Source of the DNA: Oxalobacter vibrioformis
Lineage (GTDB): Bacteria > Pseudomonadota > Gammaproteobacteria > Burkholderiales > Burkholderiaceae_D
Direction of reading: 5' to 3'
Length of the DNA stretch: 64,000 nt
Assembly (NCBI RefSeq): GCF_027118995.1
Contig: NZ_CP098242.1
Span: 2,457,001 to 2,521,000 of the forward strand
Shown: positions 28,462 to 37,025 of the stretch, one piece after another
How positions within the stretch are numbered: the stretch's first letter is position 1
Layout of the letters: the number at the start of each line of letters is the position of its first letter
Notes under the pieces: generated by a model
The model's input: the letters and a program-made list of their open reading frames with translations, nothing else
Told to the model about the DNA's origin: nothing
Databases searched by the model: none
Translations under genes and position numbers: made by a program

Positions 28462-30074
28462 GTGACTCTCAGTACCTCCACAAGACATCATGTGACAACT
28501 GCGGCTCATCCGATGCAAACGCTGTGTATGACGATGGTCATACTTACTGCTTCTCTTGCGAAAAAAGGGCAGGTCAAAGTGAAGGTAAGTCCAAGGTGCA
28601 GAGGGAGGGGGTGGGACATAAGGAAGTTAGTGGAGACTATGTATCCCTGCCTGCCAGAGGAATCTCAGAGGAGACTTGCCGAAAGTTTGACTACCAGGTT
28701 GGCAAACTCTCTTCAGGTGCTATCGTCCAGATCGCCAACTATTATCGAGATGGTCATAGACGAGCTCAACACCTAAGGGACCGTGATAAGAACTTCTCAT
28801 GGATCAATGGGACCGTTAAGGTAGAACTCTTTGGGCAACACCTATGGCCCTCCAAAGGCAAGCGTGTGGTGGTTACTGAGGGTGAGATAGATGCCATGTC
28901 GCTGTCACAGCTTCAGGACAACAAGTGGCCTGTAGTGTCTATCTCCAGCGGCATCAATAAGGCAGCCAAGGACTTCCGTACCAATCTGGAGTGGTTGGAT
29001 TCTTTTGATGAAGTGGTTATCTGCTTTGACAATGATCCTCCAGGTACCAAAGCAAGAGAGCAGGTTCAGAAGGCCATTGAGGAGTGCGCTTCGTTATTTA
29101 AACCGGGCAAGGTTAAGGTAGCGAAGCTCCCCCTCAAGGATGCCAATGAGATGCTTACAGCGGGCAGAGGGAAAGACCTCATTAATGCTATCTGGAATGC
29201 CAATGAGTTCCGGCCTGATGGGCTGGTAACAGTAGCTGACATCCTCCCAGAGTTCGATAAGGAGCCTCAGAAGGGGCTCCCTTGGTTCCTCCCTACGCTC
29301 ACTGATCTTACCCATGGGCGGCTCTTAGGGGAGGCCATAGGGATCGGTGCAGGGACCGGTGTTGGCAAGACTGAGTTTCTGGCAGAGCAGATGGCCTTTG
29401 ACATCTTTGAGCTGGGCCTGAGGGTGGGGGTCTTATCCTTTGAGCAGACCCCTTTAGATACCCTTGTGAGACTGGCTGGTAAGAACCTCAAGAAGCAGCT
29501 TCACATCAATGATGGGAGCTGGACCCAAGAGGAACGTAAGGCCGCTGTAGGTCCCCTTGATGGGAAGGTGATGCTCTACAACTCATTCGGCACAGCTGAC
29601 TGGGGAGTGGTGGAAAGTAAGATCACCTACATGGCTCTTACAGAGGGCATTCAAATCTTCTATCTGGACCACCTTACTGCCCTTGCGGCCCCCTCCAATG
29701 AACGGGAATCTTTGGAAACCCTTATGGCCGCCATGGCAGGGCTGGCTCACCGGCTTCAAGTAATCATTCACTTTGTATCGCACCTGGCTACCCCCGATGG
29801 GAAACCCCATGAGGAAGGGGGAAGGGTTTATATCAAGCACTTTAAAGGCTCCCGCGCCATTGGCTTCTGGGCTCACACCTTAATTGGTCTCGAAAGGGAC
29901 CAACAGGCAGAGGACCCTGAGGTTAAGGGAGAGACAACTGTACGGCTTCTTAAGCATCGTAATGATGGCCGTGTGGTTGGCTCAACAATTCCTATAGCTC
30001 TCCACCAAGAGGAGTGGAGGCTGTATGAGAAGGAGCGAATTGAATTTCAATCAACTGAAAAGGAGATGTTCTAA
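28458..30074 (+). CDS. DNA primase-helicase (gp4-like)
   Basis: The bifunctional enzyme unwinds DNA at the fork and makes primers. The start is ATG 28458 (overlap with the Lar stop); TTG 28449 is upstream in frame. The 538 residues have a zinc finger with C12, C15, C31 and C34, the TOPRIM part with TEGEIDAMSL and VVICFDNDPPG, and the RecA-like helicase with Walker A GTGVGKTE (K304) and YLDHLTAL. Spacing matches T7 gp4 (566). It is the full-length form; an internal gp4B-type start is not evident. Confidence 0.96.
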   Translation: MSDSQYLHKTSCDNCGSSDANAVYDDGHTYCFSCEKRAGQSEGKSKVQREGVGHKEVSGDYVSLPARGISEETCRKFDYQVGKLSSGAIVQIANYYRDGHRRAQHLRDRDKNFSWINGTVKVELFGQHLWPSKGKRVVVTEGEIDAMSLSQLQDNKWPVVSISSGINKAAKDFRTNLEWLDSFDEVVICFDNDPPGTKAREQVQKAIEECASLFKPGKVKVAKLPLKDANEMLTAGRGKDLINAIWNANEFRPDGLVTVADILPEFDKEPQKGLPWFLPTLTDLTHGRLLGEAIGIGAGTGVGKTEFLAEQMAFDIFELGLRVGVLSFEQTPLDTLVRLAGKNLKKQLHINDGSWTQEERKAAVGPLDGKVMLYNSFGTADWGVVESKITYMALTEGIQIFYLDHLTALAAPSNERESLETLMAAMAGLAHRLQVIIHFVSHLATPDGKPHEEGGRVYIKHFKGSRAIGFWAHTLIGLERDQQAEDPEVKGETTVRLLKHRNDGRVVGSTIPIALHQEEWRLYEKERIEFQSTEKEMF

Positions 30075-30275
30075 ATGAGAAAAGATAAAGGCACACCAAC
30101 TGCGGTGAGTTTAGTGTTGCGTCCAATCGACAACGGTATTGTGGTAGATATTGAGGGGCACCGGCCAGATGGCTACAGAGGTTGTCCTACAGAGAAGCTG
30201 TACTATGAAGATGTAGTGACTCTCTCAGCACAGCTTCCGGCACTCATGGACAAGTACGGGTATGAGTCAGAGTGA
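30075..30275 (+). CDS. Hypothetical protein, 66 residues
   Basis: ATG 30075 follows the primase stop directly; GTGA links it to the polymerase start. The product has strands and a short helix (AVSLVLRPIDNGIVVDIEG, TLSAQLPALMDKYG). T7 places small genes 4.3-4.7 here, but no homology is visible. Confidence 0.6.
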   Translation: MRKDKGTPTAVSLVLRPIDNGIVVDIEGHRPDGYRGCPTEKLYYEDVVTLSAQLPALMDKYGYESE

Positions 30276-32146
30276 TCTTTGACATTGAATCTGATGGCCT
30301 TCTTAATGAGGCCACCAAGGTTCACTGCTTAGTAATGCGAGCCACATCAACAGGTAAATCAACACGGTACTCTGACCACCCAGAATCCTCTGGACGCCCA
30401 CTTCAGGAGGGACTTGAGGTCCTCATGCAGTCCCCCAGACTTATCGGCCATAACGCCATCAAGTTTGATATCCCCCTTCTCAAGAAGTTATATCCCCATT
30501 TCAAAGTAGACACCTCCAAGGTCATTGATACTTTGGTGTACGCAAGGCTCGTCTTTGCAGACATCAGGATCAAGGATGCAAAGCTGGTTAAATCCCGGAG
30601 ACTACCTGGAGAGTTTTCTGGGCTTCATAGTCTGGAGGCTTGGGGGCACCGGCTTAACCTCCACAAGGGGGACTATGCCAAAGAGATGGAGGCACGGGGG
30701 CTGGACCCATGGGCAGCTTGGAATCAGGACATGGAGGACTACTGTGAGCAGGACACCGCAGTTACCCTGAAGCTGTTCAACCTGTTGGAAACTAAAGCGT
30801 TCTCTGAGGAGTCAATCACATTAGAGCATGAAGTTGCCTGGGTGATTGCTCGTCAGGAACGCTATGGCTTCCAGTTCAATGAGCCTAAAGCTGTGGACCT
30901 CTATGGGACTCTTGTCCAGAAGAAGCTGGAGACAGCTGAGAGGGTCCGTAAGGTGTTTGGTCCTAAGTACCTTCGAGATGGGAAGATATTTACCCCCAAG
31001 AGGGACAACTCAAGGATGGGCTATGTAGCAGGCTCTCCTGTTCAGAAGATCAAGCTCACCGAGTTTAATCCTGGGAGTAGGGACCACATAGCTTATTGGT
31101 TGAAAACTCTTTATGGATGGGTTCCCACAGAGTTCACAGCTGATGGCAAGCCTAAGGTAGACGATGACACCTTAATGAATCTCCCTTATCCAGAAGCGGA
31201 GCCTCTTAAGGAATACCTGATGCTGGTCAAAAGGTGTGGGCAGATAGCTGAAGGGAAGGCCGCTTGGCTTAAGTGTGTATCTAACGGAAGGATGCATGGC
31301 TCTGTGAATACCAACGGAGCTGTCACCGGAAGGATGACACACAGCGGCCCTAACATGGCTCAGGTTCCTGCTGGTTACTCACCATATGGTAAAGAGTGCC
31401 GAGAGCTGTTTGAGGTAAGGCGTGATAAGAAGCTGGTGGGGATTGATGCAGCAGCTCTGGAGCTTCGCTGTCTGGCTGGCTATATGGCTGCTTGGGACAA
31501 CGGTGCTTACATCAAGACAGTTCTTGAGGGTGACAAATCCAAGGGGACTGACATCCACTCAGTAACCGCCAGAGGTATTGGCCTTGATCCTGTCAAGCTT
31601 TACTTTGAAGGAGAGTCTGGCAGGGACATAGCTAAGACCTGGTTCTACGCATTTATCTACGGAGCTCAAGACCCCAAGCTAGGGGAAATCTTAACCCGCA
31701 TCATAAACAACCGAACGGCAGGACATAGGTCCCGCATGGGCCTCTCCCGTAGTCTCCCAGCTTTAGGGAAACTTACGGAGCGTGTGAAGGTAACAGCGCA
31801 GGATCGTAAGGGGATTCTAAAGGGACTTGATGGGAGACTCCTGTCTGTGAGGGGGCTTCATGCTGCTCTTAATACCCTTCTTCAGGGGGCCGGAGCTGCA
31901 ATCATGAAACGGGCTCTGGTCATCTTTGATAACTCCTTACAGTCCCGTGGGTATCTTCCTGGAGTCAACTACGAGTTTGTAGCCAATGTCCATGATGAGT
32001 GGCAGGTTGAAGTTGATGAAGGGATTGCTGAGGAGGTCGGGAAGCTGGGCTGTGAGGCTATCAGGCTGGCTGGGGAGTATTACAACTTTAGGTGCCCACT
32101 AAGCGGTGAATACAAAATTGGAAACAACTGGAGTGAAACACATTAA
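30272..32146 (+). CDS. T7-like DNA polymerase (gp5-like, family A)
   Basis: This is the replicative polymerase with 3'-5' proofreading. The start is GTG 30272 overlapping the previous stop. In 624 residues the exonuclease acids are D4 and E6 (FDIESDG), motif A is GIDAAALELRCLA near 390, motif B is RDIAKTWFYAFIYGAQD near 451 and motif C is VANVHDEWQVEV. The stretch equivalent to the T7 thioredoxin-binding loop (here about residues 236-256, GKIFTPKRDNSRMGYVAG) is much shorter than in T7, which accounts for most of the length difference from 704. Confidence 0.96.
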   Translation: MIFDIESDGLLNEATKVHCLVMRATSTGKSTRYSDHPESSGRPLQEGLEVLMQSPRLIGHNAIKFDIPLLKKLYPHFKVDTSKVIDTLVYARLVFADIRIKDAKLVKSRRLPGEFSGLHSLEAWGHRLNLHKGDYAKEMEARGLDPWAAWNQDMEDYCEQDTAVTLKLFNLLETKAFSEESITLEHEVAWVIARQERYGFQFNEPKAVDLYGTLVQKKLETAERVRKVFGPKYLRDGKIFTPKRDNSRMGYVAGSPVQKIKLTEFNPGSRDHIAYWLKTLYGWVPTEFTADGKPKVDDDTLMNLPYPEAEPLKEYLMLVKRCGQIAEGKAAWLKCVSNGRMHGSVNTNGAVTGRMTHSGPNMAQVPAGYSPYGKECRELFEVRRDKKLVGIDAAALELRCLAGYMAAWDNGAYIKTVLEGDKSKGTDIHSVTARGIGLDPVKLYFEGESGRDIAKTWFYAFIYGAQDPKLGEILTRIINNRTAGHRSRMGLSRSLPALGKLTERVKVTAQDRKGILKGLDGRLLSVRGLHAALNTLLQGAGAAIMKRALVIFDNSLQSRGYLPGVNYEFVANVHDEWQVEVDEGIAEEVGKLGCEAIRLAGEYYNFRCPLSGEYKIGNNWSETH

Positions 32147-32461
32147 ATGACACACACAATCAAGCTAAGCATGGAGGCAGAGATCACTTCTCTCCTCATC
32201 TTAATCCAAGAGCAGCCCCTAGCTCTACAATCCAATGAGGCCAGAGCACGGGCTAAAGCGGTGGCAGCAGCGGCCTCAAGGGGCCTCATTACATCCCTTC
32301 ACTTGGCTACATTGGCCCCCACGAATGAGTGGAGGGTAACCATGGAGGGCTACTTCTGGCTTCTCATGAGCCGGATGAATCCAGGTAGTCCACCACCTCT
32401 CCCGATGTACGCAAGTGTAGCCAAAGAGGACTGGCTCAAGACACGGGCGTATGTGAGCTGA
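32147..32461 (+). CDS. Hypothetical protein, 104 residues
   Basis: ATG 32147 directly follows the polymerase stop. The product begins TIKLSMEAEITSLLILIQE and resembles HTH-like or small helical phage proteins (SRGLITSLHLATLAPTNEWRVTMEGYFWL, a winged-helix-like ending). The function is not recognised. It overlaps the Rz gene by one base. Confidence 0.55.
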   Translation: MTHTIKLSMEAEITSLLILIQEQPLALQSNEARARAKAVAAAASRGLITSLHLATLAPTNEWRVTMEGYFWLLMSRMNPGSPPPLPMYASVAKEDWLKTRAYVS

Positions 32462-32952
32462 TGTTACCTAATGAAAAGAGCTCTCCTTTCCTTGGTGTTC
32501 TCCTTGGGCTGTTGGCTTTCGCCACTTCCCTCTACCTGGCTTTCTCTTTGGGAAAAGCTGAAGTCCAAGCCGAGTGGGATGTTGAGAGACAAACCACAGC
32601 GGTCCTTGCTGAGAAACGTAAGGAAGAAAACAAGAAGGAGGATGGGAGATTAACCAATACAGCCAAAGCGGCTGGGAAGGATTTCAAGAATGCAAAAGCT
32701 GCTATTGATGCTGCTTATGGTAACCCTGACAGGTTGCGCTACCAAGGTGTATGTCCCGACAGAGGAGAGGCCAAAGATAAAGATTCCGAGGTCCCTCATG
32801 CAGGAGCCGAAGCCATCTTTGTATTACCAAGGCAAATTGAAGGAAGCCTTTACAGCCTCACCAAAGAGGCAGACACCGACTCAGAACAATTAAGAAACCT
32901 ACTGGATGTTCTCAATGAGAGCGATCATATTGAAATATTGGAGGATGAATGA
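32461..32952 (+). CDS. Spanin inner-membrane subunit, Rz-like
   Basis: Rz spans the periplasm with Rz1 and fuses inner and outer membranes at lysis. The 163-residue protein has one N-terminal membrane segment (LGVLLGLLAFATSLYLAFSLG), then a long charged helix (EVQAEWDVERQTTAVLAEKRKEEN) and a helical end. The Rz1 frame lies inside it at +1. It sits between replication genes rather than beside holin, which is unusual for T7-like phages. Confidence 0.8.
   Translation: MLPNEKSSPFLGVLLGLLAFATSLYLAFSLGKAEVQAEWDVERQTTAVLAEKRKEENKKEDGRLTNTAKAAGKDFKNAKAAIDAAYGNPDRLRYQGVCPDRGEAKDKDSEVPHAGAEAIFVLPRQIEGSLYSLTKEADTDSEQLRNLLDVLNESDHIEILEDE
32690..32893 (+). CDS. Spanin outer-membrane lipoprotein, Rz1-like, nested in Rz
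   Basis: The 67-residue frame is wholly inside the Rz gene in another frame. It begins MQKLLLMLLMVTLTGC, a lipoprotein signal with lipobox LTGC (Cys16), followed by proline-rich sequence (VYVPTEERPKIKIP). AAGGA lies nine bases upstream of ATG 32690. Nested Rz1 is the classic lambda arrangement. Confidence 0.8.
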   Translation: MQKLLLMLLMVTLTGCATKVYVPTEERPKIKIPRSLMQEPKPSLYYQGKLKEAFTASPKRQTPTQNN

Positions 32953-33443
32953 AACCACGCAGTCCACGATTTATGCCGTACCTTGGTCGTCCCCTTACGG
33001 CCCCTACCAAACCAAAGCGGGAACGTAAGCACAGTAACATCATTAAGCAATGGCTGGATGGTGCTGATATTGAGGTCTACAGCAAAACTAAAGGCCGCTG
33101 GGTACCCGCTGGAGAGGTCCCAAGGTGGGGCGCAGATAAACTCTTTAGGGTAAAAGGAGTACCACTTTTGTGGGAGAAGGAGCAGATCGCTCAGCATGAA
33201 GGGAAGGCTGTAGAGGCCCGTGTAATTGGCTCTTCGTTTGGATGGCACACAGAACCAAGCTGGGAATTTGATAGTCCCAAAATGGAGTACCGGGTCAAGC
33301 CAGTTCCTGTGGTTAGGGATGTGGTTGTCAAACACGGGAAAATCGGGATAACCGCGCTGTGGGGTGCTGCTAACCCTAATGTCCGCTTTACCTTCGACCC
33401 TGAGACAGGTCTCCCACTCTCTGTAGAACTGCTGAAGGAGTGA
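32949..33443 (+). CDS. Hypothetical phage protein, 164 residues
   Basis: ATG 32949 overlaps the Rz stop. The sequence has a basic N-terminus (PTKPKRERKHSNIIKQWLDG) then EVYSKTKGRWVPAGEVPRW and YRVKPVPVVRDVVV, a pattern seen in small phage proteins of unknown function that carry W-x-P-x-x motifs and strands. It ends in a GTGA overlap with the exonuclease. Confidence 0.6.
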   Translation: MKPRSPRFMPYLGRPLTAPTKPKRERKHSNIIKQWLDGADIEVYSKTKGRWVPAGEVPRWGADKLFRVKGVPLLWEKEQIAQHEGKAVEARVIGSSFGWHTEPSWEFDSPKMEYRVKPVPVVRDVVVKHGKIGITALWGAANPNVRFTFDPETGLPLSVELLKE

Positions 33444-34201
33444 CCTCAATAGTAACCCTCCTTCTGGACTCTGACATCATAGCCTACAAGTATGCATCAG
33501 TTTCCCAGAAGGAGTTCAAGTGGGGCAACGGGGCCACTTCAGTAGCCATCGGGGACCTTGAGCAGGCAGCTAAGGACATGGACACATGGATCAGCCAGCT
33601 CATGCTGAAGTTCAAAGCTGATGATGTCATCGTATGCCTTTCGTGTCCTTCCTCAGAAGGCTTCCGTATAAAGTTGTACCCGCCTTACAAAGCCAACAGG
33701 GCCGCAGTACCGAGGCCAGCCCTCCTTAATCCGCTTAAGGACCACCTTGAGGAGAACTACAGAAGCTACAAGAGGGACACTCTGGAGGCCGATGATGTCA
33801 TGGGGATTCTGACTACCCATCCCACGCTGGTGAAAGGGGAGAAGATCATTGTCTCCACTGATAAGGACATGGCTACGCTCCCAGGCAAGTTCTATAACCC
33901 GGACACCTACAGGCTCCGTAAGGTCTCTCTGGATTCTGCTGACAGGTTTCACCTAACTCAGACCCTCATGGGGGATACGGTGGACCACTACCCAGGGTGT
34001 CCCGGAGTGGGCATTAAGACAGCTACAGCCCTTCTGAAGGGGAAGTCTGGAATGGAAGCATGGGATGCTGTTGTAGGGGCCTTTAAGAAGAAAGGACTGA
34101 CTGAGGAGGATGCTCTGGTGCAGGCAAGACTGGCTCGCATCCTTCGACACACTGATTATGACTTTAATAAGAAGGAGGTAATTCTTTGGGAACCCAAGTA
34201 G
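33440..34201 (+). CDS. 5'-3' exonuclease (gp6-like)
   Basis: The enzyme degrades host DNA and removes primers. The start is GTG 33440 with AAGGAG upstream. The FEN-type acid clusters are visible: LLDSDIIAYK, YKANR, DTLEADDVMGIL, STDKDMATLPG and GDTVDHYPGCPGVGIKTA. The length of 253 residues is near T7 gp6 (300). Confidence 0.92.
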   Translation: MTSIVTLLLDSDIIAYKYASVSQKEFKWGNGATSVAIGDLEQAAKDMDTWISQLMLKFKADDVIVCLSCPSSEGFRIKLYPPYKANRAAVPRPALLNPLKDHLEENYRSYKRDTLEADDVMGILTTHPTLVKGEKIIVSTDKDMATLPGKFYNPDTYRLRKVSLDSADRFHLTQTLMGDTVDHYPGCPGVGIKTATALLKGKSGMEAWDAVVGAFKKKGLTEEDALVQARLARILRHTDYDFNKKEVILWEPK

Positions 34202-34674
34202 GGGCAACTGAATCAATCAAGCTGTATGACTGGGTTTATCTGATAAGCCCTGACAGTGCCACAGCGACACTACAATTTGGACAGAAGTACACCGTAAACA
34301 AAGTGGACGGGGATTTCATCACGGTCACAAACTCATGGGGTAAGAACTCTGTCCTGCATGTTGCAGAGCTCACCAAGGAGGACCCAGCACTTGCGAAGTA
34401 TGTGGCTGAATTAACAGAGAGGGTGCCTGAGGACAAAGAGGCCCCTCTGGAAACCCAGGTTGGCGGGGAGCATTACAAACACTTTCCCATCCAGCCTGTT
34501 GAGTACATTGAAAAGAATGGGCTTGGGTTCTGCGAAGGAAATGCCATTAAGTACCTGACCCGGTGGCAGCGTAAGGGTGGCCTTCAGGACCTTGAGAAAG
34601 CCAAACACAATATCGAAATCCTCATCTCTTTGGTGAAATCAGGGGCTCGTAGCGGTGCCATGGTAACCCCTTGA
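34186..34674 (+). CDS. DUF3310 protein, possible nucleotide kinase (gp1.7-like)
   Basis: TTG 34186 lies seven bases after AAGGAGG, so I chose it. The C-terminal half carries the DUF3310 pattern: QVGGEHYKHFPIQPVEYI, GFCEGNAIKYLTRWQRKGG, DLEKAKHNIEILI. The family includes T7 gp1.7, reported as a dTMP/dGMP kinase. The N-terminal 80 residues are a different, strand-rich part (KYTVNKVDGDFITVTNSWG). It is followed by promoter copy b. Confidence 0.8.
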   Translation: MGTQVGATESIKLYDWVYLISPDSATATLQFGQKYTVNKVDGDFITVTNSWGKNSVLHVAELTKEDPALAKYVAELTERVPEDKEAPLETQVGGEHYKHFPIQPVEYIEKNGLGFCEGNAIKYLTRWQRKGGLQDLEKAKHNIEILISLVKSGARSGAMVTP

Positions 34675-34700
34675 TTCTATTATTGAAACAGGGAAAGTGC

Positions 34701-34726
34701 CACCCAAAGGGACACTAAAGAGGTAC
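34701..34726 (+). promoter_or_regulatory. Candidate phage RNA polymerase promoter (copy b), late genes
   Basis: CACCCAAAGGGACAC then TAAAGAGGTAC is the best form of the 26-base motif; it differs from copy d at only three positions. It precedes the virion genes, where T7 has strong late promoters. Confidence 0.75.
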
Positions 34727-34742
34727 AGATAGGGAGGATAAA

Positions 34743-34778
34743 CTAAAGCTATCTATAGTTGTATTAAGACAGCTTTAG
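34743..34778 (+). promoter_or_regulatory. Leader hairpin downstream of promoter b
   Basis: CTAAAGCT (34743-34750) pairs with AGCTTTAG (34771-34778) around a 20-base loop containing ATCTATAGTT. A similar loop sequence follows promoter c. It could be an RNase III-type processing stem. Confidence 0.55.
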
Positions 34779-34824
34779 GGTCCCCCTATCTTCCATTCAA
34801 TAACCCTTCCTCTAAATATTCAAT

Positions 34825-35025
34825 ATGTTTGAATCTTCCCCATGGGCGAGTCTAGGCTCTCTCATTCCAACACCATTCATTAAAAGACTTGATGAATGCG
34901 TTCCTGAACAAACCCCCAATCCCAATGATAGTGACAGAGAAATCTGGATGAAAGCAGGTGAGCGTAGGTTAGTTCTTAAACTCAAAGCAAAGCATGATGA
35001 GTATCTTGAGGACTCCAAGGAGTAG
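34825..35025 (+). CDS. Hypothetical protein, 66 residues
   Basis: ATG 34825 opens the late block. The product is charged and helical at its end (AGERRLVLKLKAKHDEYLED). T7 gp6.5 or gp6.7 occupies this place, but identity cannot be shown. The ribosome site is weak. Confidence 0.5.
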   Translation: MFESSPWASLGSLIPTPFIKRLDECVPEQTPNPNDSDREIWMKAGERRLVLKLKAKHDEYLEDSKE

Positions 35026-35030
35026 CTTAA

Positions 35031-35240
35031 ATGTGTGGTAGCAAACCCAAACAACCCAAACAAGTGGACCCACCTCCAGTTTCCCCCCCAGAGTCCCCTA
35101 AGACACTCCAGCTCCCAGAGAGCACCGGAGCATCTTCAAGCTCTGTTACAGGTACCCGTAAGGTCAGCTCTACACGGAAAGGTCTCCGTATTGACCCAGC
35201 CGGTGCATCCGGTGGTAGCGGCATCAAGGCCCCTACGTAA
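35031..35240 (+). CDS. Small virion protein, gp7.3-like
   Basis: ATG 35031 follows AAGGAG. The 69-residue product is low in complexity, proline- and serine-rich, and ends GLRIDPAGASGGSGIKAP, which resembles the SLSV-x-SSGGG ending of T7 gp7.3, a tail protein that precedes the portal. The position is the same. Confidence 0.65.
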   Translation: MCGSKPKQPKQVDPPPVSPPESPKTLQLPESTGASSSSVTGTRKVSSTRKGLRIDPAGASGGSGIKAPT

Positions 35241-35255
35241 TCCATGGAGGAGCCT

Positions 35256-36839
35256 ATGAGCCCTTCAGAGGATAAACATAACAGACCAAACCTAGCTCAG
35301 CGGTATGAGCAATTATCAGGTATACGATCTTCCTATTTAGATAGGGCACGTGAGTGTGCAGCACTTACTATCCCTACTCTCATTCCCCCAGAGTCCAACT
35401 CTAGCGGCACTAAATATCCCACTCCCAGGCAGTCTGTAGGGAGCAGGGGTGTCAACAGTATCTCAGCGAGATACCTTCTTACTCTATTCCCCCCTAATGA
35501 ACCATTCTTTCGGCTTACGGTAGCTGAGAGTGTCCTTGCGGAGCTCTCTGGTACTGAAGGCGCGAGAGGAGAAGTTGAAGAAGCCATGGCGTCCATTGAG
35601 CGTTCAATCATGCTCAAAATGGAAACCACTCCAATCCGGCCAATCATCTTTGAAGCCTTTAAGCATTTAATTGTGGCAGGCAATGTTTGTCTCCACTTCC
35701 TACCTGGCTTGGAAGGCGCAAAGCTATTCCGGCTGGACAGGTACGTATGCAAGCGTGACCCCATGGGCAACCTCTTGGAGATTATTGTCAAAGAGGACTT
35801 ATCTCTTATGGAGGTCCCAGAAGAACTCCGAGAGGAACTCAAGGGCACCCTCAAGGCTTCCATGAAGCATGACACTGAGGACTCTCTGGAGCTCTACACG
35901 TGCGTCCGGAAGAAGGCCCCAGGAGAATGGGAAGTCTGGCAAGAGATCAATGGTCTCTATGTGGAGGCTTCTGAAGGTGAGTACACCGATGAAAACCTTC
36001 CATGGCTGGTATTCCGTTATAACGAGATTACTGGTGAGGACTATGGCCGTGGCCTTGTAGAGGAATATCTAGGTGACCTCAGGGCACTTGAGGGCCTCCG
36101 CAAAGCAATCCTAGACGGAGCCGCAGCTGCCAGTAAGGTCATCTTCCTTGTTAAGCCTAATGGGACCACCAAGCAAAGAGCCCTGGCTCAAGCTGAGAAC
36201 GGGGCCATCATCAATGGCAACAGGCAAGATGTAGATGTCCTTCAGGTCGATAAGTATGCGGACTTCAAGGTGGCTCAGGAGCAGGCAGCTGCTATTGAGG
36301 AATCTCTTTCTTATGCGTTCCTTCTCAACTCGGCCATCCAGCGGAACGGAGAAAGGGTAACAGCTGAGGAGATTCGGTATCTTGCGGCAGAGCTTGAGAC
36401 AGCTAGAGGGGGCTCTTATTCAGCCTTTACTCAGAGCATCCAGCGTCCCACCCTCAGGATCATCATGTCCGCTATGGAGGCCGCAGGAGAGCTTCCGAAG
36501 CTGCCTAAGGGAATCGTCAAACCGCTTATCACTACGGGTATTGAAGCCATCGGAAGGGGTAATGACCTTCAGAAGCTGATGCAGTTCGTAGGGATTCTTG
36601 AGCAGGTATCAAAGGCTGAAGGTCTTGAGCTCTACCTTGATAAAGGGGAGCTAATCAAGCGAACAGCCGCATCTCTGAATATTGATGTTAAGGGTCTTGT
36701 TATCCCAGCTGAGCAACGTGCTGAGATGCAACAGGAAGCCATGATGCAATCAATGATTAGCCAAGGACTGCCTAATGCAGTAAACGCTCTTGGTGGGATG
36801 GCAAAGCAGGAAATGATTAATCAGCAACAACAACCATAA
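35256..36839 (+). CDS. Portal (head-tail connector) protein, gp8-like
   Basis: The dodecameric portal starts capsid assembly and is the DNA gate. ATG 35256 has GGAGGA at the right distance; ATG 35244 is four codons upstream. The 527-residue product has the family motifs LAQRYEQLSGIRSSYLDRA, PTPRQSVGSRGVNSISARYLLTLFPP, RYNEITGEDYGRGLVEEYLGDL and NGERVTAEEIRYLAAELE. T7 gp8 is 536 residues. Confidence 0.96.
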   Translation: MSPSEDKHNRPNLAQRYEQLSGIRSSYLDRARECAALTIPTLIPPESNSSGTKYPTPRQSVGSRGVNSISARYLLTLFPPNEPFFRLTVAESVLAELSGTEGARGEVEEAMASIERSIMLKMETTPIRPIIFEAFKHLIVAGNVCLHFLPGLEGAKLFRLDRYVCKRDPMGNLLEIIVKEDLSLMEVPEELREELKGTLKASMKHDTEDSLELYTCVRKKAPGEWEVWQEINGLYVEASEGEYTDENLPWLVFRYNEITGEDYGRGLVEEYLGDLRALEGLRKAILDGAAAASKVIFLVKPNGTTKQRALAQAENGAIINGNRQDVDVLQVDKYADFKVAQEQAAAIEESLSYAFLLNSAIQRNGERVTAEEIRYLAAELETARGGSYSAFTQSIQRPTLRIIMSAMEAAGELPKLPKGIVKPLITTGIEAIGRGNDLQKLMQFVGILEQVSKAEGLELYLDKGELIKRTAASLNIDVKGLVIPAEQRAEMQQEAMMQSMISQGLPNAVNALGGMAKQEMINQQQQP

Positions 36840-36846
36840 AGGAATT

Positions 36847-37023
36847 ATGTCTAACGCAAAAGTAGCAGGAGCACCCGCTGAGAAACCAGCGGACACCCCT
36901 GAAGCTGCAAAAGCAGCTGAAGTTCAGAAACCCGCTGAGAAACCAGCGGACACCCCAGCTTCTCCTTACAAACGTAAGGGTGGTGCTAAAGACAGCAACG
37001 GCTTGATTCGGGTGGATTTCTAA
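36847..37023 (+). CDS. Small Lys/Pro/Ala-rich protein, 58 residues
   Basis: ATG 36847 follows AAAGGAATT. The product is disordered, with PAEKPADTP twice, and ends KDSNGLIRVDF. The two copies are encoded by a perfect 27-base repeat at 36873-36899 and 36930-36956. It lies between portal and scaffold and is probably a minor virion or assembly protein. Confidence 0.6.
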   Translation: MSNAKVAGAPAEKPADTPEAAKAAEVQKPAEKPADTPASPYKRKGGAKDSNGLIRVDF

Positions 37024-37025
37024 AT

